A stretch of DNA of 36,054 bases, taken from contig JAQSWW010000087.1 of the NCBI GenBank assembly GCA_029266415.1, positions 1 to 36,054 of the forward strand, written 5' to 3'. The notes beneath the pieces are model-generated. The model was not told the DNA's origin and made no database searches. It saw only the letters and a program-made list of their open reading frames with translations. Below are positions 29,564-36,054 of this stretch, piece after piece (the stretch's first letter is position 1; each line of letters starts with the position of its first letter). A program made the translations under genes and the position numbers. The DNA comes from Actinomycetospora sp. GTDB taxonomy: Bacteria > Actinomycetota > Actinomycetes > Mycobacteriales > Pseudonocardiaceae.

Positions 29564-32311
29564 GTGGGCGGCAGGCCGGGCACCGCACCGCTCGTCGGGC
29601 GGGACGCCGACGTGTCCGCGCTCGTCGGTGCCGCGCTGTCCCGCCCGGGCGGGCTCGGGCTGGTCATCGGTGAGGCCGGGAGCGGCAAGACCCGGCTCCT
29701 CGACGAGGTCGCGACGCGGGTCGACGCGGCCGGCGCGCGGGTGCTGCGCGGTCACGCGGTGCCGGGCGGCGGCGCGTTCCGCCCGCTGGTCGAGGCGCTC
29801 GCCCCCGCGGCCGACCCGTCCCTGGCCGCCGCCGAGCGGCTGGCGCCCTTCGCCCCGGTGCTCGCCCGGCTGCTGCCCGCCTGGGCCGCCGCGCCCGTGC
29901 CGGCGGCCGTGCCGCACCTCGTCGACCCCGTCCTCGTGCTCGGCGAGGCGCTCGTCGAGCTGCTCACCGCGCTGGCCGAGGGGCGGCGCACCGTCCTGCT
30001 GCTCGACGACCTGCACTGGGCGGACGCCGACACCCTCGCCGTCCTCGAGTACCTCGCGGGCCGGCTGCCGGCGCTCGGCGTCCGGGTGCTCGGCGCGCTG
30101 CGCAGCGACGAGCGCCCCCCGCCGGGGCTGGCGCCCCTGCTGCGGCACCGCGAGGTGCTGGTCCGCGACCTCGGGCGGCTCGACGCCGAGGACGCCGCCC
30201 GTCTCGTGGGCGGCCTGCTCGGCGACCGCGGGGACGTGGCCGCGCAGATCGTCGCCCGGGCCGAGGGCCTGCCGCTGCTGCTCGAGGAGCTCGCCGCGGG
30301 CGCCGGCGCCGCCCTGCCCGAGGCGTTCGCCGACGCCGTCGCGCGCCGGGTCGACGAGCTCGACGCCGGCGATCGCCACGTCGTGCGCGTCGCCGCCCTG
30401 CTCGGGCGCGACCTGCCGTGGGACCTCGTGCCCACCGCCGCGGGCGTCGACGCCGCCGCGGCCGCCGGGGCCCTGCGGCGCGCGGTCGACGCGCGGCTGC
30501 TCGTCGTCGCGGCGGACGGCGGGCTGCGCTGGCGCCACGCCCTGACCCAGGACGCCGTGCTGGCCGCGCTCACCCCGCCGGAGCGCGCGGTGCTCGCCGC
30601 CGGCGCCGCCGGCGCGCTCGACCGCCCCGATCTGGCCGGGCCGGTGCTGGCTCGCGTGGCCGAGCTGCACGCCCGCGGCGGCGACCCCGACCGCGCCGCC
30701 GCGCTGCTGCTGCGCCACGCCCGCGAGCACCGGGCCGCCGGTGCGCCGGCCGCGGCGCTCGCGGTCCTCGAGCAGGCGACGGCGCTGGCGGGGGAGGCGC
30801 ACCGGGTGCCCGTCGCCGTCGAGCGGGTGGAGGTGCTGGCGCTCGCCGCCCGCGTCGACGAGGCCCTCGCGGTCGGCGATCCCCTGCTCGCCGGCGCCGC
30901 GGGACCGGAGCACACGGGGCTGGCCGTGGCGCTCGCCCGCGCCTGCGTGGCCGCCGAGCGGTTCACCGAGGCCCGGCGGCTGCTGGCACGGGTGAGGGAC
31001 GCCGATGACCCGCGCGTGCTCGCCCTCCTCGCGCACGTCGCGCTGGGCTCGGGCGAGGTGGGGCAGGCCCTGGGGCTCGCGGAGCGCGCGGTCGCCGGGG
31101 CCGAGGCGTCCCCCGAGCCGTACCCCGAGGCCGCGTGCGAGGCCCTCGAGGTCGTCGGCCGGGCGCACCGGCGCGGGGACCCGGAGCGGTCGGCGGCGGC
31201 GTTCCGACGGGCCGCCGACACGGCCGAGCGCCACGGACTGGTCGCGTGGCGGGTCCGCGCACTCTCCGAGCTCGGTGTCGCCGACATCTTCGACGCCGGG
31301 GACGGCACCGCCCTGCGCCGCGCGGGGGAGCTGGCCGCGGAGGCGGGGATGCTCGGGACGGCCACGATGCTCGACCTGCAGCTGGTGGCGCACGACTACG
31401 GGCGGCTCGGCCCGGTCGCGGCGACCGACCACGCGGAGCGGTGCGCGGAGCGGGCCGGGCGGCTGGGCCTGCGCGGCCTGCGCGGCCACGCCGTGCAGTT
31501 CGTGGCCCGCGGGCGGGTGTTCGCCGACCGCGTCGCCGAGGCCGAGCCGCTCTTCGCCGAGGCCGCGGAGCTCTCGGCGAACCCCGTGCACGTGGAGAGC
31601 TCCCGGGCCCTCGTCCGTGGCTACGACCTCTGGCTCGCCGGGGACCCGGTGGCGGCCCTGCCCGGGTACGACGCCGCGGTCGACGTCCTGCGCCGGGCCG
31701 AGGGTGCGAACCCGACCCCGGCCTGGGGCGAGCGGGCGGTGCTGCGGACCGCGCTCGCCCCCGACGACCCGACGGCGCGCGAGGAGCTGCGCGGCTCCGA
31801 CGTGCTCGTCCAGGCCCTCAACCGCGGCGCGCTGCACCTCTGCGACGCCGTCGCCGCCGCCGAGCGGGGCGACGACCCGGCGCCGGACCTCGCCGCCGCC
31901 GACGAGCTCACCCGCCACCAGCCGTTCTGCCGGCACCTCCTGCGCTGCTACCTGCTCGAGCACACCGTGCTCGGCGACCCCGTCCCCGTCCTCCACGAGG
32001 TCCTGGCGTGGCTCGCCGGCACCGGGGAGGTCCGCTTCGCGCGCTGGTGCCGGGAGCGGCTGCGCGCGCTCGGGGCGCCGGTGCCGCGCCCGCAGCGGGA
32101 CACCACGGACGTGCCGCCGGACCTGCGCGCGCTCGGCGTGACCGGGCGCGAGATGGAGATCCTGCGGCTCGTCGGCGACGGGCTCGGCAACCCGGAGATC
32201 GCCGCGCGCCTGTCGCTGTCGCGGCGCACGGTCGAGACCCACGTCGGGAACCTGCTGGCCAAGACCGGTGCCGCGGGCCGGGGCGAGTTGCGGAGTCGGC
32301 TCCCGCGCTGA
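29564..32311 (+). CDS. LAL-type LuxR-family transcription regulator with N-terminal ATPase
   Basis: A 915-residue large ATP-binding regulator of the LuxR family. The Walker A is GEAGSGKT at 36-43 and the Walker B is VLLLDD at 144-149 followed by LHWAD, as in AAA-type LAL proteins. A long middle region of Ala/Arg/Leu-rich helices (about 330-830) is the TPR-like sensor part. The C terminus LGVTGREMEILRLVGDGLGNPEIAARLSLSRRTVETHVGNLLAKT, from about 855, is a full LuxR HTH. GATACT lies six bases before the GTG. An inverted repeat and a hydrolase gene follow directly, so autoregulation or control of that gene is likely. The inducer is unknown (MalT-like members sense sugars). Confidence 0.93.
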   Translation: MGGRPGTAPLVGRDADVSALVGAALSRPGGLGLVIGEAGSGKTRLLDEVATRVDAAGARVLRGHAVPGGGAFRPLVEALAPAADPSLAAAERLAPFAPVLARLLPAWAAAPVPAAVPHLVDPVLVLGEALVELLTALAEGRRTVLLLDDLHWADADTLAVLEYLAGRLPALGVRVLGALRSDERPPPGLAPLLRHREVLVRDLGRLDAEDAARLVGGLLGDRGDVAAQIVARAEGLPLLLEELAAGAGAALPEAFADAVARRVDELDAGDRHVVRVAALLGRDLPWDLVPTAAGVDAAAAAGALRRAVDARLLVVAADGGLRWRHALTQDAVLAALTPPERAVLAAGAAGALDRPDLAGPVLARVAELHARGGDPDRAAALLLRHAREHRAAGAPAAALAVLEQATALAGEAHRVPVAVERVEVLALAARVDEALAVGDPLLAGAAGPEHTGLAVALARACVAAERFTEARRLLARVRDADDPRVLALLAHVALGSGEVGQALGLAERAVAGAEASPEPYPEAACEALEVVGRAHRRGDPERSAAAFRRAADTAERHGLVAWRVRALSELGVADIFDAGDGTALRRAGELAAEAGMLGTATMLDLQLVAHDYGRLGPVAATDHAERCAERAGRLGLRGLRGHAVQFVARGRVFADRVAEAEPLFAEAAELSANPVHVESSRALVRGYDLWLAGDPVAALPGYDAAVDVLRRAEGANPTPAWGERAVLRTALAPDDPTAREELRGSDVLVQALNRGALHLCDAVAAAERGDDPAPDLAAADELTRHQPFCRHLLRCYLLEHTVLGDPVPVLHEVLAWLAGTGEVRFARWCRERLRALGAPVPRPQRDTTDVPPDLRALGVTGREMEILRLVGDGLGNPEIAARLSLSRRTVETHVGNLLAKTGAAGRGELRSRLPR

Positions 32312-32318
32312 GGCGGCT

Positions 32319-32341
32319 GGATCCGTGTGGCGCACGGATCC
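32319..32341. promoter_or_regulatory. Candidate operator: 9-bp inverted repeat
   Basis: GGATCCGTG-TGGCG-CACGGATCC is a perfect inverted repeat between the LAL regulator and the alpha/beta hydrolase. GGATCCGTG also recurs directly at 32337. It is a plausible binding site for the upstream regulator, or a weak terminator. Confidence 0.5.
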
Positions 32342-32373
32342 GTGGGGATCGTCGCGTGGCGAGGCTCGACCCC

Positions 32374-33222
32374 ATGGACACCACACACGAGATCACCACC
32401 GACATCACCACCGACATCACCGCCGGCGTCGTCGACGTGGGCGACGCCCGACTGCAGTACCGCGAGCGGGGCGACGGGCCGCCCGTGCTGCTCCTGCACG
32501 CCGGCGTCTTCGGCGAGTGGTTCGCCCCGGTCTTCGCCGAGCCCGCCCTCGACGGGGTGCGCCTGGTCGAGGTGCACCGCGCCGGCTACGGCGACAGCTC
32601 CACCCCCGAGCGCCACCTGACCTTCGCCGACCACGCCCGCCAGTGCGCGGCGCTGTTGCGCGCGCTGGGGATCGACCGGGCCACCTGGGTCGGGCACTCG
32701 TCGGGCGCCAGCATGGCGCTGCAGGCCGCGATCGACACGCCCGAGGCCGTCGAGCGGCTGGTTCTCCTCGAGCCGGCGCCCAGCCCGGCCGGGCCCTCGA
32801 CCGAGGAACTCGTGCGCACGGCCGTCGGACCCGCGGTCGGCGCCGCGCAGGCCGGCGACGTCCGCGGCGCGACCGAGGCGTTCATGACCGGGGTGTGCGG
32901 CGCGGGGTGGGCCGAGCTCGTCCGGGAGCACCTCGGTGACGACGCCGTCGAGCACATGGTGCGCGACGCCCGCTTCTTCTTCGCCGACGAGGTCGTCGCG
33001 GCGATGGAGTGGCCGGTCGACGAGACGATCGCGGCGCGCGTGACGGCGCCGACGACGCTGGTCTACGGCGCCGCCCCCGCCACCCGGGCCCACGAGGAGA
33101 CCACCCGTCAGCTGGCCGCGTGGGTGCCCGGCGCCGAGCTGGTCGCCCTGCCCGGCGTCGGGCACGCCATGCCGCTCGAGGACCCGGCCGCGGTGGCACG
33201 GTTGATCGCGGAGCGGGTGTGA
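32374..33222 (+). CDS. Alpha/beta hydrolase
   Basis: A 282-residue hydrolase of the abhydrolase_1 type. RERGDGPPVLLLHAGVFGEW, HRAGYGDSSTP, and the nucleophile elbow GHSSGASMAL near 107-116 are clear; the acid is in TTLVYGAAPATR-like loop and the base in LPGVGHAMPLEDP. The N terminus starts with a short Thr/Asp/Ile repeat (MDTTHEITTDITTDITAG), unusual for the family. The ATG follows GAGGCT by seven bases. It lies just after the LAL regulator and the inverted repeat, suggesting a controlled target. Substrate unknown (possibly ester, epoxide or haloalkane). Confidence 0.88.
   Translation: MDTTHEITTDITTDITAGVVDVGDARLQYRERGDGPPVLLLHAGVFGEWFAPVFAEPALDGVRLVEVHRAGYGDSSTPERHLTFADHARQCAALLRALGIDRATWVGHSSGASMALQAAIDTPEAVERLVLLEPAPSPAGPSTEELVRTAVGPAVGAAQAGDVRGATEAFMTGVCGAGWAELVREHLGDDAVEHMVRDARFFFADEVVAAMEWPVDETIAARVTAPTTLVYGAAPATRAHEETTRQLAAWVPGAELVALPGVGHAMPLEDPAAVARLIAERV
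32392..32421 (+). repeat. Short tandem repeat in the hydrolase start
   Basis: ATCACCACCGAC is repeated twice (32392-32403, 32404-32415) plus a partial third copy; it encodes ITTD-ITTD-IT. Confidence 0.8.
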
Positions 33223-33258
33223 GTGCTTGTCCGTGCCAGGGCACGGACAAGCACTCAC
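33219..33258. terminator. Bidirectional hairpin terminator, related to that at 10553-10592
   Basis: Two perfectly complementary 19-base arms, 33219-33237 and 33240-33258, with a 2-base centre. The arm begins GTGAGTGCTTGTCCGTGCC. It overlaps the stop codon of the hydrolase and lies before the panB end at 33265. Confidence 0.85.
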
Positions 33259-33264
33259 GAGACG

Positions 33265-34098
33265 TCAGTCAAAGCTGTGCTCCGGGCCGGGGAACGTGCC
33301 CTCGCGGACCTCGCGGGCGTAGGTGCCCGCGGCGTCGGCGAGGACCGCGCCCATCTCGGCGTAGCGCTTCACGAAGCGGGGGGTGCGGCGCGACGGGTCG
33401 GAGAGCCCGGCCATGTCGGTCCACACGAGGACCTGCGCGTCGCACTCCGGCCCGGCGCCGATGCCCACGGTCGGGATCGGGACGTCGGCGGTCACCCGCT
33501 TGGCGACGTGCGCCGGCACCATCTCGAGCACGACGGCGAACGCGCCGGCCTCGGTGACGGCGCGGGCGTCGGCGAGCAGCTTCTCGGCGGCGTCCTCCCC
33601 GCGGCCCTGCACGCGGTAGCCACCGAGGGCGTGCTCGCTCTGCGGGGTGAAGCCGAGGTGCGCCATCACCGGGATGCCGGCGTCGACGATCGCCCGGATG
33701 CGGTCGGCGTAGCGCGCGCCGCCCTCGAGCTTGACCGCGTGGGCGCCGCCGCTCTTCATGAACTCGACGGCGGTGGTGACGGCCTGCTCGACGGAGACCT
33801 GGTAGCTGCCGAACGGCAGGTCGGCGACCACGAGGGCGTGCGGGGCCCCGCGCACCACGGCGCGGGTGAGGATCAGGAGCTCCTCGGTGGTCACGGGCAC
33901 CGTGGTGTCGTAGCCGAGGACGGTGTTGCCCGCGGAGTCGCCGACGAGCAGCACGGGCACGCCCGCCTCGTCGAAGATCCGCGCCGTGTTCACGTCGTAG
34001 GCCGTGAGCATCGGCCAGCGCTCGCCGCGCGCCTTCATCTCCTGGAGGTGGTGCACGCGGGTGCGGCGCGGGCGTGCAGGAGTGTCCGGTGACGTCAT
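33265..34098 (-). CDS. panB: 3-methyl-2-oxobutanoate hydroxymethyltransferase
   Basis: A 277-residue PanB, which transfers a hydroxymethyl group from 5,10-methylene-THF to 2-oxoisovalerate, the first committed step to pantothenate. [29 protein letters not shown] at 30-58 has the Mg ligand Asp54, and [11 protein letters not shown] the next Asp. [34 protein letters not shown] (catalytic Glu) and [18 protein letters not shown] follow. Length and order are normal. AAGGACGG precedes the ATG. It corresponds to Rv2225 and is divergent from the lipoprotein hydrolase; panC and panD are not in the window. Confidence 0.97.
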   Translation of the reverse strand: MTSPDTPARPRRTRVHHLQEMKARGERWPMLTAYDVNTARIFDEAGVPVLLVGDSAGNTVLGYDTTVPVTTEELLILTRAVVRGAPHALVVADLPFGSYQVSVEQAVTTAVEFMKSGGAHAVKLEGGARYADRIRAIVDAGIPVMAHLGFTPQSEHALGGYRVQGRGEDAAEKLLADARAVTEAGAFAVVLEMVPAHVAKRVTADVPIPTVGIGAGPECDAQVLVWTDMAGLSDPSRRTPRFVKRYAEMGAVLADAAGTYAREVREGTFPGPEHSFD

Positions 34099-34263
34099 CG
34101 TCGTCCGTCCTTGCCTCGAGGCCCGCCGGCTGCGGTGGGTCCCCGGGTCGTCGGGGTAGGAGCTGTGCTCACGGTGTCACCGCGACGGAGCAGTCGGCCG
34201 CCCGCTGGGACCGACCTCACAGCGACACTCCCCGTACCGGTCGGTCACGAGGGGGATGGCAGG

Positions 34264-35865
34264 GTGACCGCCGTGCGAGCCACCGCCGGTCGACCCCGCG
34301 TCCTGGCCGTGCGCGCGGCCCTCGCGGGGCTCGTGGCCCTCCTGCTGGGGGCGTGCGCGCAGGTCGTCCCGGGGACCGCGGTGCCCGACGCGGCCGTGAG
34401 CGCCCCGCCCGGGCTCGAGGTCTTCTACGGCCAGGACCTGGCGTGGGGGCCGTGCGCGCCGTTCGCGGCCACCGAGGAGGACCGGCAGATCTACGCCGAC
34501 CCCGGGCTGCAGTGCGCGCGGCTGCAGGTGCCGCTCGACTACGCGCAGCCGCAGGGACGCACGGCGTCGATCGCCGTCCTGCGCCACGCGGCGCCGCGGT
34601 CGCCCGAGCGCATCGGGTCGCTGGTGATCAACCCCGGTGGCCCGGGGGCGTCGGGCATCCAGACCGCCGCCTACCTCGCCACCTCGCTGACGCCGACCGA
34701 GGTGGGGCGCCGCTTCGACGTCGTCGGGTTCGACCCGCGCGGGGTCGGCGAGAGCGAGCCGACGATCCGCTGCCTCGAGGGTCCGGAGCGCGACGCCGAC
34801 CGCCGCGACGACGACACCGACGCCTCGCCCACCGGGGTCGCGCAGACCGAGGCCGAGGAGCAGCAGACCGTCGGCCTCTGCACCCAGCGCACCGGCGGCG
34901 ACGTGCTGGCGAACGTCGGCACCCGTGACGTCGCCCGCGACATGGACGTGCTGCGCGCGGCCCTGGGCGACCCGCAGCTGACCTACCTCGGCTACTCCTA
35001 CGGCACGCGGATCGGGTCCACCTACGCCGAGCAGTTCCCCCGCAACGTGCGGGCCATGGTGCTCGACGGCGCCCTCGACCCCGACCAGGACCCGACGGCG
35101 GAGCTCATCGAGCAGGGCCGCGGCTTCCAGGGCGCGTTCGACGCCTTCGCCCGCGACTGCACGTCGCGGCCGAACTGCCCGCTGGGCCAGGACCCCGCGC
35201 AGACCACCCGCGCCTACCAGGACCTGACCCGGCCCCTGATCAGCCGGCCGCTCCCGCTGCCCGACGGCCGCGTCCTGTCCTACTCCGACGCGCAGCAGGG
35301 CACGATCAACGCGCTGTACGTCGAGGCCTACTGGCCGCGGCTGGTGCGGGCGCTGAACGACCTGCGCGCGGGCCAGGGCTCGTCGCTGATGACGCTGTCC
35401 GACGAGTACTACGAGCGGAACCCGGGCGGCACCTACGCCTCGTCGCAGGACGCCTTCGAGGCGATCCGCTGCGTCGACGACCCGCGGGTCACCGACCCGG
35501 CGCAGTCGCTCGCCCGGGCCCGGGCCTACAACGAGGTCGCGCCGTTCCTCGACAGCGGCCGCGGGGTCTCGTCGGCCCGCGACAGCTGCGCGTTCTGGCC
35601 GGTGCCGCCGACCAGCCAGCCGCACATCCCGCAGGTGGCGGACCTCTCGGCGCGGCCGCTGGTCGTCTCGACCACCGGCGACCCGGCGACGCCCTACCAG
35701 GCCGGCGTCGAGTTGGCCCGGGCGCTGAACGGCGCGCTGCTGACGAAGGTGGGCGACGAGCACACCGCGGTGTTCCAGAACTCGCGGTGCGTCGACGACA
35801 TCGCGACGCGCTACCTCGTCGACGGCACGCTGCCCCCGCCGGACGCGACGTGCCCCGCCACGTGA
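34264..35865 (+). CDS. Lipoprotein alpha/beta hydrolase (CaeA/tripeptidyl-peptidase-like)
   Basis: A 533-residue secreted lipoprotein of the alpha/beta hydrolase family related to M. tuberculosis Rv2223c/Rv2224c (CaeA) and streptomycete tripeptidyl aminopeptidases. The signal peptide ends in the lipobox L28-G-A-C31. GSLVINPGGPGASG, FDVVGFDPRGVGESEP, and the nucleophile elbow LGYSYGTRIG are followed by the acid in STTGDPATPYQAG and the base His in VGDEHTAVFQN, forming a complete Ser-Asp-His triad. Cys residues (RPNCPLG, EAIRCVDDP, DSCAFW, SRCVDDI) probably form disulfides outside the cell. GTG 34264 follows GAGGGGGATGGCAGG. In M. tuberculosis CaeA is an exported enzyme acting at the envelope. 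Confidence 0.92.
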   Translation: MTAVRATAGRPRVLAVRAALAGLVALLLGACAQVVPGTAVPDAAVSAPPGLEVFYGQDLAWGPCAPFAATEEDRQIYADPGLQCARLQVPLDYAQPQGRTASIAVLRHAAPRSPERIGSLVINPGGPGASGIQTAAYLATSLTPTEVGRRFDVVGFDPRGVGESEPTIRCLEGPERDADRRDDDTDASPTGVAQTEAEEQQTVGLCTQRTGGDVLANVGTRDVARDMDVLRAALGDPQLTYLGYSYGTRIGSTYAEQFPRNVRAMVLDGALDPDQDPTAELIEQGRGFQGAFDAFARDCTSRPNCPLGQDPAQTTRAYQDLTRPLISRPLPLPDGRVLSYSDAQQGTINALYVEAYWPRLVRALNDLRAGQGSSLMTLSDEYYERNPGGTYASSQDAFEAIRCVDDPRVTDPAQSLARARAYNEVAPFLDSGRGVSSARDSCAFWPVPPTSQPHIPQVADLSARPLVVSTTGDPATPYQAGVELARALNGALLTKVGDEHTAVFQNSRCVDDIATRYLVDGTLPPPDATCPAT

Positions 35866-35904
35866 CCTAGCCGGACCCGACTTCCCGGGATCTCGGACCG
35901 CGCC

Positions 35905-35910
35905 TAGGGT
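35905..35910 (+). promoter_or_regulatory. Leaderless-type -10 box of glnA2
   Basis: TAGGGT lies 6 bases before the ATG at 35917. Confidence 0.5.
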
Positions 35911-35916
35911 CGCCCC

Positions 35917-36054
35917 ATGGATCGCCAGCAGGAGTTCGTCCTGCGCACGCTCGAGGAGCGCGACATCCGCTTCGTGCGGCTGTGGTTCACCGACGTGCTC
36001 GGATACCTCAAGTCGGTGGCCGTCGCGCCCGCGGAGCTCGAGGGCGCGTTCGCC
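35917..36054 (+). CDS. glnA2: Glutamine synthetase, type GlnA2 (N-terminal 46 residues)
   Basis: The window ends inside this gene. The visible part includes EFVLRTLEERDIRFVRLWF and TDVLGYLKSVAVAPAELEGAF, the beta-grasp N-terminal domain of glutamine synthetase, almost the same as the GlnA2 (Rv2222c) N terminus I remember. It should belong to the glutamine synthetase-like family, whose GlnA2 members in streptomycetes may act as gamma-glutamylpolyamine synthetases. The catalytic domain is outside the window. The start follows a TAGGGT box, so the message is probably leaderless. Its neighbour to the left is the lipoprotein hydrolase, as in M. tuberculosis. Confidence 0.92.
   Translation, partial: MDRQQEFVLRTLEERDIRFVRLWFTDVLGYLKSVAVAPAELEGAFA

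Noticed and set aside
29363..32386. 1007-residue open frame on the minus strand opposite the LAL regulator
   Set aside because: It is the shadow of a real gene in GC-rich DNA: repetitive Arg/Gly/Ala/Val composition, no domain, no ribosome binding site, while the plus-strand frame has clear Walker and HTH motifs.
1..36054. CRISPR array, transposase, integrase, phage genes
   Set aside because: No regularly spaced repeat with unique spacers is present and no product resembles these families; the only tandem repeats are short coding ones.

Overview
The window is about 36 kb of very GC-rich DNA with many GTG starts, GTGA/ATGA stop-start overlaps, TANNNT -10 boxes next to start codons, and actinobacterial families (DUF2332, DUF3140, MmyB-type regulator remnant, heme oxygenase, lipoprotein CaeA-like hydrolase, class A RNase P RNA). 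It is almost certainly an actinobacterial chromosome. The codon use and gene set suggest Pseudonocardiales, but the genus cannot be fixed from sequence alone. I see no rRNA, tRNA, CRISPR array, transposase, integrase or phage gene.

Layout. (1) 1-2131: 5' part of a zwf-like glucose-6-phosphate dehydrogenase, a GNAT pair and two small proteins. (2) 2136-10545: a block whose order recalls the M. tuberculosis Rv2228c-Rv2236c neighbourhood: TenA, cobD, a slipin-UspA operon with a divergent MarR regulator, SURF1, a fructosamine-kinase-like gene coupled to ptpA, then a tightly overlapped nif3, zinc-ribbon coiled-coil and histidine phosphatase operon. (3) 10553-33258: about 22.7 kb of mixed accessory or housekeeping genes. 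These include DUF2332, two broken genes, an ArsB-TSUP anion transporter operon, rnpB, a cupin, DinB, two dienelactone hydrolases, SnoaL, an SMR exporter, a polysaccharide deacetylase, an iron-box-controlled monooxygenase/heme oxygenase pair, a PhaC-like hydrolase, a large LAL-type LuxR regulator and its neighbouring hydrolase. (4) 33265-36054: panB, a CaeA-like lipoprotein hydrolase and the start of glnA2, again in the order known from M. tuberculosis (Rv2225, Rv2223c/Rv2224c, Rv2222c).

Segment 3 lies between two blocks that are neighbours in M. tuberculosis, and related palindromic hairpins sit at its two edges (10553-10592 and 33219-33258). This may be coincidence of terminators or a real boundary.

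Regulation visible in sequence: at least ten genes look leaderless. Inverted repeats suggest operators for the MarR/UspA promoter, the rnpB/TSUP promoter pair, the deacetylase, and the hydrolase next to the LAL regulator. An IdeR/DtxR-like box lies between the divergent monooxygenase and heme oxygenase genes. Three genes carry single-base deletions that one extra base would repair, so either decay or under-called homopolymers is possible. I do not see a clear novel defence, biosynthetic or mobile system. The most testable leads are the iron-box pair, the Cys-to-Gly dienelactone hydrolase paralogue, the stand-alone phosphatase without its usual RNase HI partner domain, and the LAL regulator/operator/hydrolase unit.
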